Part shown: in pieces, positions 9,129 to 17,341 of the stretch
Layout of the letters: each line of letters begins with the position of its first letter
How positions within the stretch are numbered: the stretch's first letter is position 1
Assembly: GCF_014200435.1 (NCBI RefSeq)
Contig: NZ_JACHBR010000001.1
Coordinates: forward strand, 1 to 64,000
DNA: 64,000 bases
From: Sphaerisporangium krabiense
GTDB lineage: Bacteria > Actinomycetota > Actinomycetes > Streptosporangiales > Streptosporangiaceae
Reading direction: 5' to 3'
Program-made: the position numbers and the translations under genes
The notes under the pieces: model-generated
Databases searched by the model: none
The model's input: the letters and a program-made list of their open reading frames with translations, nothing else
Told to the model about the DNA's origin: nothing

Positions 9129-9911
9129 GTGCTCGATGTCGTGAACCTGAGGCACACCTATGGCCAGGGGCCCTCGGCCCACCACGCCCTCGGCGGGATC
9201 GACCTGAAGGTCGCCGAAGGGGAGCTGGTGAGCGTGGTCGGGCCCTCCGGCTGCGGAAAGTCCACTCTGCTCCGCTCGATCGCGGGGCTGATCGAGCCCT
9301 CCCAAGGGCACATCCGCATCCGTGACAACCACGTCGCGGGCACGCCCGGCGACCTCGCCGTGGTGTTCCAGGACTACAGCCGTTCGCTGTTCCCCTGGAT
9401 GACGGTCGGCGAGAACGTCGCGCTCCCGCTGCGCCGCCGCGGCATGGACCGCAAGGCGCGCCGCCGCGCCGCCGCCGAGGCGCTGGAGGCCGTGGGCCTC
9501 GCCGCCGCGGCGGGCAAGCACCCCTGGGAGCTGTCGGGCGGCATGCAGCAGCGCGTGGCGATCGCCCGCGCGCTGGCCTACCGTCCCGGGCTGCTGCTCA
9601 TGGACGAGCCGTTCGGCTCGGTGGACGCCCAGACGCGCGAGGACCTGGAGGACCTCGTGCTGCGGGTGCGCGAGCTGCACCGCATGACGATCCTGCTGAT
9701 CACGCACGACATCGACGAGAGCGTGTACGTGGGGGACCGCGTCGTCGTGCTCACCGGCTCGCCGGCGCGGGTCGCCGGCGAGCTGACCGTCGGCCTGCCG
9801 TTCCCCCGCGACCAGATCGCCACCCGGCAGCTTCCCGCGTTCGTGCGCCTGCGCGCCGAGGTGGGGCGCCTGGTGCGCGCGAAGGACCAGCCCTCCCCGT
9901 TCCCTGCCTAG
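9129..9911 (+). CDS. ABC importer ATPase (SsuB/TauB-like)
   Basis: A 260-aa ATP-binding subunit that energises the preceding permeases. Walker A GPSGCGKST, Q-loop VVFQDYSRSLFPW, signature LSGGMQQRVAIARA, Walker B LLLMDEPFGSVD and the H-loop ITHDIDES are all intact. The GTG at 9129 follows the permease 2 stop by 9 nt. The Ser-Leu-Phe-Pro-Trp stretch after the Q-loop is typical of the nitrate/sulfonate/taurine ATPase class, which matches the binding protein. Confidence 0.93.
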   Translation: MLDVVNLRHTYGQGPSAHHALGGIDLKVAEGELVSVVGPSGCGKSTLLRSIAGLIEPSQGHIRIRDNHVAGTPGDLAVVFQDYSRSLFPWMTVGENVALPLRRRGMDRKARRRAAAEALEAVGLAAAAGKHPWELSGGMQQRVAIARALAYRPGLLLMDEPFGSVDAQTREDLEDLVLRVRELHRMTILLITHDIDESVYVGDRVVVLTGSPARVAGELTVGLPFPRDQIATRQLPAFVRLRAEVGRLVRAKDQPSPFPA

Positions 9912-9921
9912 GCATGACCCC

Positions 9922-9940
9922 GCCCGGCTTCCCCCCGGGC
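9922..9940 (+). terminator. Short GC hairpin after the importer operon
   Basis: GCCCGG and CCGGGC form a 6-bp perfect stem with a 7-nt loop, 10 nt past the ATPase stop and 23 nt before the methyltransferase start. There is no T-tract. It may only reduce readthrough, so the methyltransferase could still be co-transcribed. Confidence 0.4.
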
Positions 9941-9963
9941 CGAACCCCACGTCTGGAGTGCAC

Positions 9964-10971
9964 ATGACCGAGCCCACGAGCGTCATCCAGCAGATCATCG
10001 CCGGCGGATGGCGCCTGTCGGCGCTGAAGACCTTCGTCGAGCTGGACTGCGCCCGCCACCTGGCCGAGGGGCCGCTGCCCGTGCCGGAGCTGGCCGCGCG
10101 CGTCGGCGCGCACGCCCCCTCGCTCGGCCGCGTGCTGCGCACGCTCGGCGGCGTCGGCGTGGTGAAGGCCGTCGCGCCCGACACCTACGCCCTCACCGAC
10201 GCCGGGACGCTGCTCACCGAGGGCGCCGAGGGGTCGATGCGCACCGCGTTGCTGTCCAACATGGACCCGGTGCTGGCCACGGCCACGGGCGAGCTGCTCA
10301 CCGAGACGGTGCGCACCGGCCGCTCGGCGTTCAAGGAGCGGCACGGCGTCCTGTACGACTACCTGTCCAAGAACCCGGAGCTGGGCCTGATCTTCAACGA
10401 CTTCATGACCAACCGGGCGCTGCCGATGGCGCGCGGCGTCACCGAGCGGTACGACTTCTCGGGGATCGGCACGCTCGCCGACATCGGCGGGGGCCGCGGG
10501 CACTTCCTGGCGGCCGTCCTGCGGGCCAACCCGGCCCTGCGCGGTGTGCTGCTGGAGCTGCCGCACGTCCTGCCCGACGCGCGGGAGGCGTTCGAGGAGT
10601 GGGGGCTGGGCGACCGCTGCGAGTTCGTGGCGGGCGACTTCTTCTCCGCCGTTCCGGCGGGCGCCGACGCCTACCTGCTGGGCAGCGTCGTCCACAACTG
10701 GGACGACAGCGACGCGCTGCGGATCCTCACGACGGTCCGCGCGGCGATGCCGGATCACGGCCGCCTGCTGCTGGTGGAGATCGTGGTGCCGGACGACGAC
10801 ACGCCGCACTACGGCAAGGATCTGGACATCCGGATGATGGGGCTGTTCGGCCAGGGCCGTGAGCGCAGCCGGTCCGAGCACGGCGCGCTGCTGGAGAAGG
10901 CGGGCATGGCGATCACCGACGTGGTCCCGCTGCCGGTCGACGCGAGCCTGATCGAGGCCCGGCCCGTCTGA
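9964..10971 (+). CDS. SAM-dependent O-methyltransferase with winged-helix dimerisation domain
   Basis: A 335-aa class I methyltransferase of the plant-COMT/hydroxyneurosporene type, common in actinomycete secondary metabolism. An N-terminal winged-helix dimerisation domain (residues 1-90, LAARVGAHAPSLGRVLRTLGGVGVV) is followed by a Rossmann domain with the SAM glycine motif ADIGGGRGHFL and the conserved VVHNWDDSDALRIL, whose His is the catalytic base in related enzymes. The ATG at 9964 has GGAG 5 nt upstream; an in-frame GTG at 9958 overlaps that ribosome site. The substrate is unknown. It follows the importer operon, so it may act on imported material or simply be a neighbour. Confidence 0.88.
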   Translation: MTEPTSVIQQIIAGGWRLSALKTFVELDCARHLAEGPLPVPELAARVGAHAPSLGRVLRTLGGVGVVKAVAPDTYALTDAGTLLTEGAEGSMRTALLSNMDPVLATATGELLTETVRTGRSAFKERHGVLYDYLSKNPELGLIFNDFMTNRALPMARGVTERYDFSGIGTLADIGGGRGHFLAAVLRANPALRGVLLELPHVLPDAREAFEEWGLGDRCEFVAGDFFSAVPAGADAYLLGSVVHNWDDSDALRILTTVRAAMPDHGRLLLVEIVVPDDDTPHYGKDLDIRMMGLFGQGRERSRSEHGALLEKAGMAITDVVPLPVDASLIEARPV

Positions 10972-10984
10972 CGCGTCCCCCGAT

Positions 10985-11033
10985 GGCGGTTCCGGGCCGG
11001 GAAGGTCAGCGGCCTCCCCAGCCCGGAACCGCC
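10985..11033. terminator. Bidirectional terminator between methyltransferase and cvnD2
   Basis: A perfect 13-bp stem, GGCGGTTCCGGGC (10985-10997) pairing with 11021-11033, with a 23-nt loop. The right arm lies inside the last codons of cvnD2 and the cvnD2 stop is in the loop, so the hairpin serves both converging genes. Confidence 0.7.
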
Positions 11034-11602
11034 ACCCGCATCGTCAGCGCGTGCTCGACCAACGCGATGAGCGTGGACTTCACCGAGTCACGGGAGCGGG
11101 CGTCCGTGCGGACGAGGGGGATGTGCGGGGCGAGCGTGAGCGCCTCGCGGACCTCCTCGTCGCTGTGCGAGTATCTGCCGTCCCAGCCGTTGATGCCGAC
11201 GACGAACGGCAGCTGGGCCTCCTCGAAGTAGTCGATCGCCGGGAAGCAGTCGGCCAGGCGCCGGGTGTCGACCAGCACGACGGCGCCGATCGCGCCGCGC
11301 ACCAGGTCGTCCCACATGAACCAGAACCGGTGCTGACCCGGGGTTCCGAACAGGTAGAGGATCAGGTCCTTGTCCAGCGACACGCGGCCGAAGTCCATGG
11401 CCACGGTCGTGGTGGTCTTGTTCGGGGTCAGCCCGAGGTCGTCGATGCCGGCGCTGGCGTCGGTCATGACCGCCTCGGTGGTGAGGGGGACGATCTCCGA
11501 CACCGCGCCCACGAACGTGGTCTTGCCGACGCCGAAGCCGCCCGCGACGACGATCTTCGTCGACGTGAGCATCCCGGCGGGGCTAGAGCCTGCGAAGTCC
11601 AC
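11006..11602 (-). CDS. cvnD: Conservon 2 small GTPase (CvnD-like)
   Basis: A 198-aa Ras-like GTPase and the closest paralogue of the conservon 1 and 3 copies. The P-loop GGFGVGKTTF and GTPGQHRFWFMWDDLVRGAIGAVVLVDTRRLAD are unchanged. Differences cluster after NGWDG and at the C-terminus (VPGWGGR). The start at 11602 (MDFAGSSPAG) overlaps cvnC2 by 20 nt as in the other two operons. The stop lies in the terminator loop shared with the converging methyltransferase gene, so this is the operon's last gene. Confidence 0.92.
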   Translation of the reverse strand: MDFAGSSPAGMLTSTKIVVAGGFGVGKTTFVGAVSEIVPLTTEAVMTDASAGIDDLGLTPNKTTTTVAMDFGRVSLDKDLILYLFGTPGQHRFWFMWDDLVRGAIGAVVLVDTRRLADCFPAIDYFEEAQLPFVVGINGWDGRYSHSDEEVREALTLAPHIPLVRTDARSRDSVKSTLIALVEHALTMRVAVPGWGGR

Positions 11603-12050
11603 TGAGAACCCTTTCCAGCAGGTTGAGATCAGGCTTGCCCGTTTCCAGCTGCGGGTGGTGCACCTGGACCAGGCCCTCCGCCGCCATGTCGGCGATCACG
11701 ATGCGGGCCACGCCGAGCGGCATCCGCAGCATCGCGGCGATCTCGGCGACCGACCGCACCTGACGGCACAGCGTGCTGATCGCCTGCTTCTCCGGAGTGA
11801 GGGCCGACAGGTCGGCCTGCGCCGACGTGGCGGAGGAGACGAGCGCCTCCATGGCCAGGGCCGTCCGCGGCGCGACGCGGCCTCCGGTCATGGCGTAGGG
11901 CCGGACCAGGGAGCCGCGCTCCGTCGGTTCCGGCGCCGTGTAGGGTCCGGCGGCCGCACCGCCGGCGAACCGGCGGGGGTCCTCCATCTGTGAGTACGAC
12001 GACCCGCCGCTCAGCGGGTCGCCTTCATCCGTCCAGCCGCGACGTGCCAT
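11583..12050 (-). CDS. cvnC: Conservon 2 DUF742 protein (CvnC-like)
   Basis: A 155-aa DUF742 protein with an N-terminal extension of about 30 residues beyond the conservon 1 copy (acidic and Gly/Tyr-rich, before LVRPYAMTGGR). The core VRSVAEIAAMLRMPLGVARIVIADMAAEGLVQVHHPQ and the terminal LLERVLSGLRRL match the family. Unlike the other two operons it does not overlap cvnB; a 23-nt gap with its own ribosome site (AGGAGGAC region) separates them. It overlaps cvnD2 by 20 nt. Confidence 0.9.
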   Translation of the reverse strand: MARRGWTDEGDPLSGGSSYSQMEDPRRFAGGAAAGPYTAPEPTERGSLVRPYAMTGGRVAPRTALAMEALVSSATSAQADLSALTPEKQAISTLCRQVRSVAEIAAMLRMPLGVARIVIADMAAEGLVQVHHPQLETGKPDLNLLERVLSGLRRL

Positions 12051-12073
12051 GGCGTCCTCCTGTCATCGGCGTG

Positions 12074-12496
12074 TCACCGGGGTTGTGACGCCTGGAGCTC
12101 GGCGCGCACGGCCGGGGTCAGCACCTGACCGGCGCGCTCCACCAACAGCGTCATCTGGTACGCCACCAGGCCCATGTCACAGTCGGCCGCGGCGAGCACG
12201 GCGAGGCAGGACCCGTCGCTGACCGACATGATCATGAGCAGTCCTCGCTGCATCTCGACCACGGTCTGGGTCACCGCCCCGCCCTCGAAGACGCGGGAGG
12301 CGCCCTGGGTGAGGCTGATCAGCCCGGCGGCCACCGCCGCGAGCTGGTCCGCCCTGTCCTTGGGGAATCCTTCCGAGAAGGCCAGGGGCAACCCGTCAGC
12401 CGACACCACGACCGTGTGAGCGACGCCAGGGACGTTGTTCACGAAGTCGGTGATCAGCCAGTTGACGCCACGGGCCGCCTGGCTCAGCTCCCTCAC
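12074..12496 (-). CDS. cvnB: Conservon 2 roadblock/LC7 protein (CvnB-like)
   Basis: A 140-aa roadblock/LC7 protein nearly identical to the conservon 1 copy. The few changes include FVNNVPG for FVRSVPG and AADCDMG for APDCDMG, which points to a fairly recent duplication of at least this gene. Its start overlaps the cvnA2 stop by 4 nt. By family it is the presumed GTPase partner. Confidence 0.92.
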   Translation of the reverse strand: MRELSQAARGVNWLITDFVNNVPGVAHTVVVSADGLPLAFSEGFPKDRADQLAAVAAGLISLTQGASRVFEGGAVTQTVVEMQRGLLMIMSVSDGSCLAVLAAADCDMGLVAYQMTLLVERAGQVLTPAVRAELQASQPR

Positions 12497-15400
12497 GTGT
12501 CCTCCTTGTTCCGTTCACCGGTTCCATTGGCGGAATGGTCGTCGTTGTTCTCGCCCCTGGCGACGGCCCGGCCCCGGCGCACGCCCTGCTGGAAGCTGGA
12601 CAGGCGACTGCGCACGCGGTCGGGCGAGAGGGACGGCTGGGGCGAGGTGAAGACGGACGGTCCCGGCTCGGCCGAGCCGGGCACCAGGTTCGCCTTCGGC
12701 ACCCGCTTGGGCAGGCCGGATGAGGTGATGCCGCCGAGCGAGGGGTCGCTCGCCGCCTGCGCCGCGCGCCAGCCCGCGTCCCCCGGAGAGGCCCAGCCGC
12801 CGCGCGGTTCCGCGCCCGGCCGCGCGAGCGCCGCCGGAGGCTCCTCGGGGGCGCCGTACCCGTCGTCCTGAGGCACGGACATCGCCGTCTCCTTCTGGGC
12901 CGGCCCGGCCGGATCCGGGTCCGTGCGCCGGAACCAGTCCGACTCCACCGCCGCGAAGATCGGCAGGAACTCCTCCGCCGACTCGTCCAGCGGGGAGGTG
13001 TGGACGGCCGGCAGCGGGCCGGTGTGGTCCATGTCCGGCACGGCCCCGAAGGTGCGGGCCCTTCTCTCCAGCGGGCCGGTCGCCGGGCCGCCTCCGGTGA
13101 CGGGCCCGGTGAACCCGCCGCCGAAGCCGCCGGTGGGAGGCCCGCCGAAGCCGCCGGGGGGCGGGCCGGCCGGGCCTCCGGTCACGGGGCCGGTGTGCCC
13201 GCCGGACACGCCGCCCTGGACGGGGCCGGTGTGCCCGGTGGACGGGATGGCCGGCCAGGACGCGGTGTCCTGATCGGCGAGGTCGGGCCAGGAGTCCTTG
13301 GTGCCCCCGGGCGGGGGGACCTCCGCGGGCCACGGGGTGTCGAGCGGCGGGTTGGGGTTGAAGAAGCGCTCGAACGGGTCCTGCTCGCCGGGCTCGTCCT
13401 TCTGGAACGGCGCGCCGGGCGCGTTGTCGGGCGCCTGGCCCGGCGCGGTGAACGCGTCGCGCTCCGGCCCGCCGGCGGGCGCCGCGCGCTCGAAGGGATC
13501 GCGCTCGAAGGGGCCGCGCTCGAACGGGCCCCGGTTGACCGGGCCGGGGCCGGCGGAGACGCCGGGGTCGTCGGCGCCGAAGACCGGCGCGCGCATGCCG
13601 CGCGAGCCGGACGCGTCGAAGGCGGAGGGGGCGCCGCCGAACCCGGGGGCGCCGCCGAACTGCTGCCCGACAGGCTCGGCCGTGGGCATGCCCGCGTACT
13701 GCGGCGCGCCGGGCGCCGACAGCAGGGACTCCGGCAGCAGCACCATGGCGTTCAGGCCGCCCGCGTCCTGCTGGCGGAGCTGGACGCGAATGTTGTGGCG
13801 CAGCGCGAGGCGGCCGACCACGAACAGGCCCATGCGGCGCGACACCGACACGTCCACGACGGGCGGGTTGGCCAGCCGCCAGTTGGCCTCGGCGACCTCC
13901 TCGGCCGACATGCCGATGCCGCTGTCGCTGACCGACACCATCATGCCGCCGCCGTCGATGCGGTTGCTCGACACCACGACCTTGGTCTCGCGCGAGGAGA
14001 AGGAGATGGCGTTCTCGACGAGCTCGGCGACCAGGTGGACGATGTCGTTCACTGCCTGGCCGACGATCGCCGTCCCCGAGGGGACCCGCAGGTCGACCCG
14101 CTCGTAGTTCTCGACCTCCGACAGCGCGGCGCGGACGATGTCGACGATCGGCACCGGCTGGCTCCACCGGCGCGCGGTCTCCTGGCCGGCGAGGACCAGC
14201 AGGTTCTCGCTGTTGCGGCGCATGCGGGTGGCGAGGTGGTCGAGCTTGAACAGGTTGGCGAGACGGTCCTCGTCCTGCTCGCCCTGTTCCAGGCCGTCGA
14301 TGAGGCTGAGCTGGCGTTCCACCAGGGTCTGGCTGCGGCGGGAGAGGTTGACGAACATCGCGTTGACGTTGCTGCGCAGGCGGGCCTCGTCGCCCGCCAT
14401 GCGGACCGCCTCGCGGTGGACCTCGTCGAAGGCCCGCGCGACCTCTCCCATCTCGTCGCGCGAGGTGACGCCGATGGGGAGGACCTCGGTGGAGGCGTCG
14501 GCGCTGGCGCGCAGCCGCTGGACGGTCTGGGGCAGGCGGACGCCGGCGATCTCCAGCGCCTCGGCGCGCAGCCGGCGCAGCGGCCGGATCAGGGAGGTCG
14601 CCACCACGGCGGTGATGAGGAGGACGACGATCAGCAGCACCAGGATGACGGCGCCGGAGATGAGGGCCTGGCGCTGGGCGTCCTCCTGCAGCGTCGTGCT
14701 CTGCTGCACGACCGAGCCGATCATGCGCTCCTCCACCGTGCGCATGCGGTCGGCGGCGGCGGAGGTGGAGGTGTACCAGAGAGTGGTGTCGTCCCGGCGG
14801 GTCAGGTCGAGGTCGCGGATCTCCTTGAACTGGCGGAGCTGGGCGAGCGCGAGGGCGCGCATCCAGTCGGCCTTGTCGACCTGCTGGCCGCGGACGGTGG
14901 AGTTGTAGAGCTTGACGTCCTCCGGCGACGCCTCGGCGAAGAACGTGGCGAGGTGGCTCTCCTGGCGGCTCCACGATCCGGGGAAGTCGACGAAGTCGTC
15001 GTAGGTGAACCCGCCGCCCGGGGTGCCACGGGTGGCCAGGCCCACGGTCATGATGCCGCGCTGCCGGGCGACCTCTTCCTTGGCGCCGCTGAGGGCGGCC
15101 AGGGCGATGCTGTCACCGAACAGGCGCTGGTCCTGGCCGGAGGCGCCGAGCTCGCTCTGCATGGAGCCGAGCACGGTGACGATCCGGGAGTACATGCCGA
15201 GCGCGGCCCGCGGGGGCACCGAGGCGTCCTGGACGATGCGGGACCTGAGACCGGGCAGTCCCTCCAGCCAGCGGCGGATCTCGTCGGCCTCGGCGCGGAC
15301 GCGGGCGGTGTGGGAGTCGTCGATGGCGGCGACCGCGGTGAGGACCGGCTGCCGGGCCTTGTCGACGACGTCCTGCTGGGCGCGCACCTTCTTGAAGCGC

Positions 15401-15732
15401 GCCGTGCGGCGGCCCTCGGCGATGTACCACGCCGTCAGGTCGCGTTCCTTGTCGATCTCGTGGATCAGCACGTCGAGCTTCTGCACGAGCGTGGCGACGT
15501 CGGTGAGGCGCCGGTACTCCGTGGACGTGCCGACGGCGTCGGCGAGCTGCACGCCGCCGAGCGCGACGCCGACGAGCGTCGGGATGATGATGAGGGCCAC
15601 GAGACGTGATCGGACGCGCCAGTTCTGGAGCCTGAGCCGGCTGCCGGCCTTGAGTGTCCGCGGCATGGTCGGGCCGGACCGCTCCGTACGGCCCCCTCGA
15701 CCTGGGTTGTCCCCAGGGTCTTGTGGTCTCAC
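12493..15732 (-). CDS. cvnA: Conservon 2 sensor histidine kinase-like protein (CvnA-like)
   Basis: A receptor-like kinase of about 1079 aa. TM1 is LVALIIIPTLVGVALGGV, followed by a nitrate/nitrite-sensor-like extracytoplasmic helical domain, TM2 (ALISGAVILVLLIVVLLITAVVA), a HAMP-like segment, LDHLATRMRRNSENLLVLAG and an HATPase domain (AELVENAISFSS, DSGIGMS, GLFVVGRLALR). The sensor domain diverges strongly from conservon 1 while the kinase core does not, so the three operons probably sense different things. The low-complexity tail has FERGPFERDPFER and GHTGPV-type repeats and ends in LPKRVPKANLVPGS. The GTG at 15732 follows GAGAGG; a TTG at 15744 is in frame. Confidence 0.88.
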   Translation of the reverse strand: MRPQDPGDNPGRGGRTERSGPTMPRTLKAGSRLRLQNWRVRSRLVALIIIPTLVGVALGGVQLADAVGTSTEYRRLTDVATLVQKLDVLIHEIDKERDLTAWYIAEGRRTARFKKVRAQQDVVDKARQPVLTAVAAIDDSHTARVRAEADEIRRWLEGLPGLRSRIVQDASVPPRAALGMYSRIVTVLGSMQSELGASGQDQRLFGDSIALAALSGAKEEVARQRGIMTVGLATRGTPGGGFTYDDFVDFPGSWSRQESHLATFFAEASPEDVKLYNSTVRGQQVDKADWMRALALAQLRQFKEIRDLDLTRRDDTTLWYTSTSAAADRMRTVEERMIGSVVQQSTTLQEDAQRQALISGAVILVLLIVVLLITAVVATSLIRPLRRLRAEALEIAGVRLPQTVQRLRASADASTEVLPIGVTSRDEMGEVARAFDEVHREAVRMAGDEARLRSNVNAMFVNLSRRSQTLVERQLSLIDGLEQGEQDEDRLANLFKLDHLATRMRRNSENLLVLAGQETARRWSQPVPIVDIVRAALSEVENYERVDLRVPSGTAIVGQAVNDIVHLVAELVENAISFSSRETKVVVSSNRIDGGGMMVSVSDSGIGMSAEEVAEANWRLANPPVVDVSVSRRMGLFVVGRLALRHNIRVQLRQQDAGGLNAMVLLPESLLSAPGAPQYAGMPTAEPVGQQFGGAPGFGGAPSAFDASGSRGMRAPVFGADDPGVSAGPGPVNRGPFERGPFERDPFERAAPAGGPERDAFTAPGQAPDNAPGAPFQKDEPGEQDPFERFFNPNPPLDTPWPAEVPPPGGTKDSWPDLADQDTASWPAIPSTGHTGPVQGGVSGGHTGPVTGGPAGPPPGGFGGPPTGGFGGGFTGPVTGGGPATGPLERRARTFGAVPDMDHTGPLPAVHTSPLDESAEEFLPIFAAVESDWFRRTDPDPAGPAQKETAMSVPQDDGYGAPEEPPAALARPGAEPRGGWASPGDAGWRAAQAASDPSLGGITSSGLPKRVPKANLVPGSAEPGPSVFTSPQPSLSPDRVRSRLSSFQQGVRRGRAVARGENNDDHSANGTGERNKEDT

Positions 15733-15928
15733 TGGTTTTCGCAACCTCTCACCGGGCCTGGCGTTTCAGGGGGGTACGTCACGCGCGAGGCGCATGAGAC
15801 GTCCGAGACATCCATCAGGCGAGGGTTAATTGGAGCACACCCTTACCAGATCGGCCAACAGCACATACCGCCACAAAACTCCCCAAACAAGACATCCAAG
15901 GGATAAATCGCCCGCGTCGCTTCCGTAA

Positions 15929-17341
15929 CTATGCGGGACGGAATCCGTCACGCGCTTCCGGAGCGGCGTGTTTGATCATCAGATGGCGGGTGACCGAGTA
16001 CTCCTGAACCGCCTCCTGGCTCATGTCCTTGCCGAACCCGCTGCCCTTGACGCCGCCGTGCGGCGCCTCCGAGGCGATGGGAAGATGATCGTTCACCCAG
16101 GTCACGCCCACGTCGAGCCGGTGCGACACCCGCAGCGCCCGCGAGACGTCCCGCGACCAGACCGACGAGGCCAGGCCGTACGGGGTGTCGTTCGCCAGCC
16201 GCACGGCCTCGTCCTCGCCGGAAAACGGCAGAATGACGAGAACCGGGCCGAAAACCTCGCCCCGTACTATGTCGCTCTCCTGCGCGGCCCCCGTGACGAG
16301 GGTCGGCGGATAGAAGGAGCCCGGCCCCTCCGGAAGCGCGCCGCCGCACAGCACGGACGCCCCCTCCGCCGCCGCGCGCGTCACGAAGCCGTGCACGCGC
16401 TCGCGGTGGGCGCGGGAGATCAGCGGCCCGATGTCGGTCCCCGGATCCCACGGGTCGCCGGTCGTGATCCCGGCCAGCGTCGCGCGCAGCGCCTCCACCA
16501 CCTCGTCATGCACCTCGCGCTCGGCGTAGACGCGGGTCGCCGCCGTGCAGTCCTGCCCCGTGTTGTACGTGGCGCCCATCGCCACGCCCGCGGCCATCGC
16601 GGCGAGGTCGGCGTCGGCGAACACCAGGGCGGGGGCCTTGCCGCCGAGCTCCAGGTGCACGCGCTTGGGCCCCGAGCCCGCGGCCCCGCGCATCACGTCC
16701 CTGCCGGTCTCGGTCGACCCGGTCACGCTGACCATGTCGACGCCCGGGTCGGTGACCAGCGCCCGGCCGACGTCGCCACCGCCGGTCACCACGCGCAGCA
16801 CGCCGCCCGGAAGTCCCGCCTCCGCGGCCAGCTCGGCCAGCCGCAGCGTGGTGCCCGGCGTCTGCGGAGCGGGCTTGATGACGACGGCGTTGCCGGCCGC
16901 CAGGGCGGGGCCGGCCTTCCACACCGCCATGACCAGCGGGAAGTTCCACGGCGCGATGGAGGCCACGACGCCGACGGGGCGGCGGGTGAGCACCGAGGTG
17001 TAACCCGCGCTGAAGACGCCCGCGCCGCTGCCGTCCAGCGAGCGCGCCGCGCCCGCGAAGAAGCGCAGGTTGTCCGCGGCGAAGGGCAGCTCGCCCTCGC
17101 GGAAGACGGTCGCGGGCTTGCCGGTCTCGGCGACCTCCAGCCTGGTCAGCTCCTCGGCGTCACCCTCCAGCAGGTCGGCGAGGCGCAGCAGCACGCGCGC
17201 CCGCTCCCCCGGCGTGGCCTCCGCCCACGGCCCGCGTGCCGTCCGCGCCGCCTGGACGACGCGCGCGACGTCCGCGGGCGGGGTGTCCGGCACCCGGGCG
17301 AGCGGCTCCCCCGTGGCGGGGTTGAGAGGGGTACCGCTCAT
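15929..17341 (-). CDS. Aldehyde dehydrogenase, PatD/gamma-aminobutyraldehyde dehydrogenase-like
   Basis: A 470-aa NAD(P)-dependent aldehyde dehydrogenase. It shows the substrate-channel Asn region APWNFPLVMAVWK, KPAPQTP, the cofactor motif VTGSTETGRDVM, the catalytic Glu in LELGGKAP and the catalytic Cys in NTGQDCTAATRV. The latter and the overall pattern resemble PatD/YdcW, which oxidises 4-aminobutyraldehyde to GABA in putrescine breakdown. A complete polyamine-type ABC importer 2 kb away supports that role, as in the E. coli ydcSTUVW cluster. The ATG at 17341 overlaps the glycosyltransferase stop (ATGA), so the two are coupled. Confidence 0.88.
   Translation of the reverse strand: MSGTPLNPATGEPLARVPDTPPADVARVVQAARTARGPWAEATPGERARVLLRLADLLEGDAEELTRLEVAETGKPATVFREGELPFAADNLRFFAGAARSLDGSGAGVFSAGYTSVLTRRPVGVVASIAPWNFPLVMAVWKAGPALAAGNAVVIKPAPQTPGTTLRLAELAAEAGLPGGVLRVVTGGGDVGRALVTDPGVDMVSVTGSTETGRDVMRGAAGSGPKRVHLELGGKAPALVFADADLAAMAAGVAMGATYNTGQDCTAATRVYAEREVHDEVVEALRATLAGITTGDPWDPGTDIGPLISRAHRERVHGFVTRAAAEGASVLCGGALPEGPGSFYPPTLVTGAAQESDIVRGEVFGPVLVILPFSGEDEAVRLANDTPYGLASSVWSRDVSRALRVSHRLDVGVTWVNDHLPIASEAPHGGVKGSGFGKDMSQEAVQEYSVTRHLMIKHAAPEARDGFRPA

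Noticed and set aside
7497-10184. Long minus-strand frame opposite the ABC importer
   Set aside because: The sense strand has four consecutive genes with intact Walker, signature and lipobox motifs; the reverse frame is low complexity.
13000-15609. Long plus-strand frame opposite cvnA2
   Set aside because: Antisense shadow; no domain is recognisable and the cvnA2 domains are continuous.
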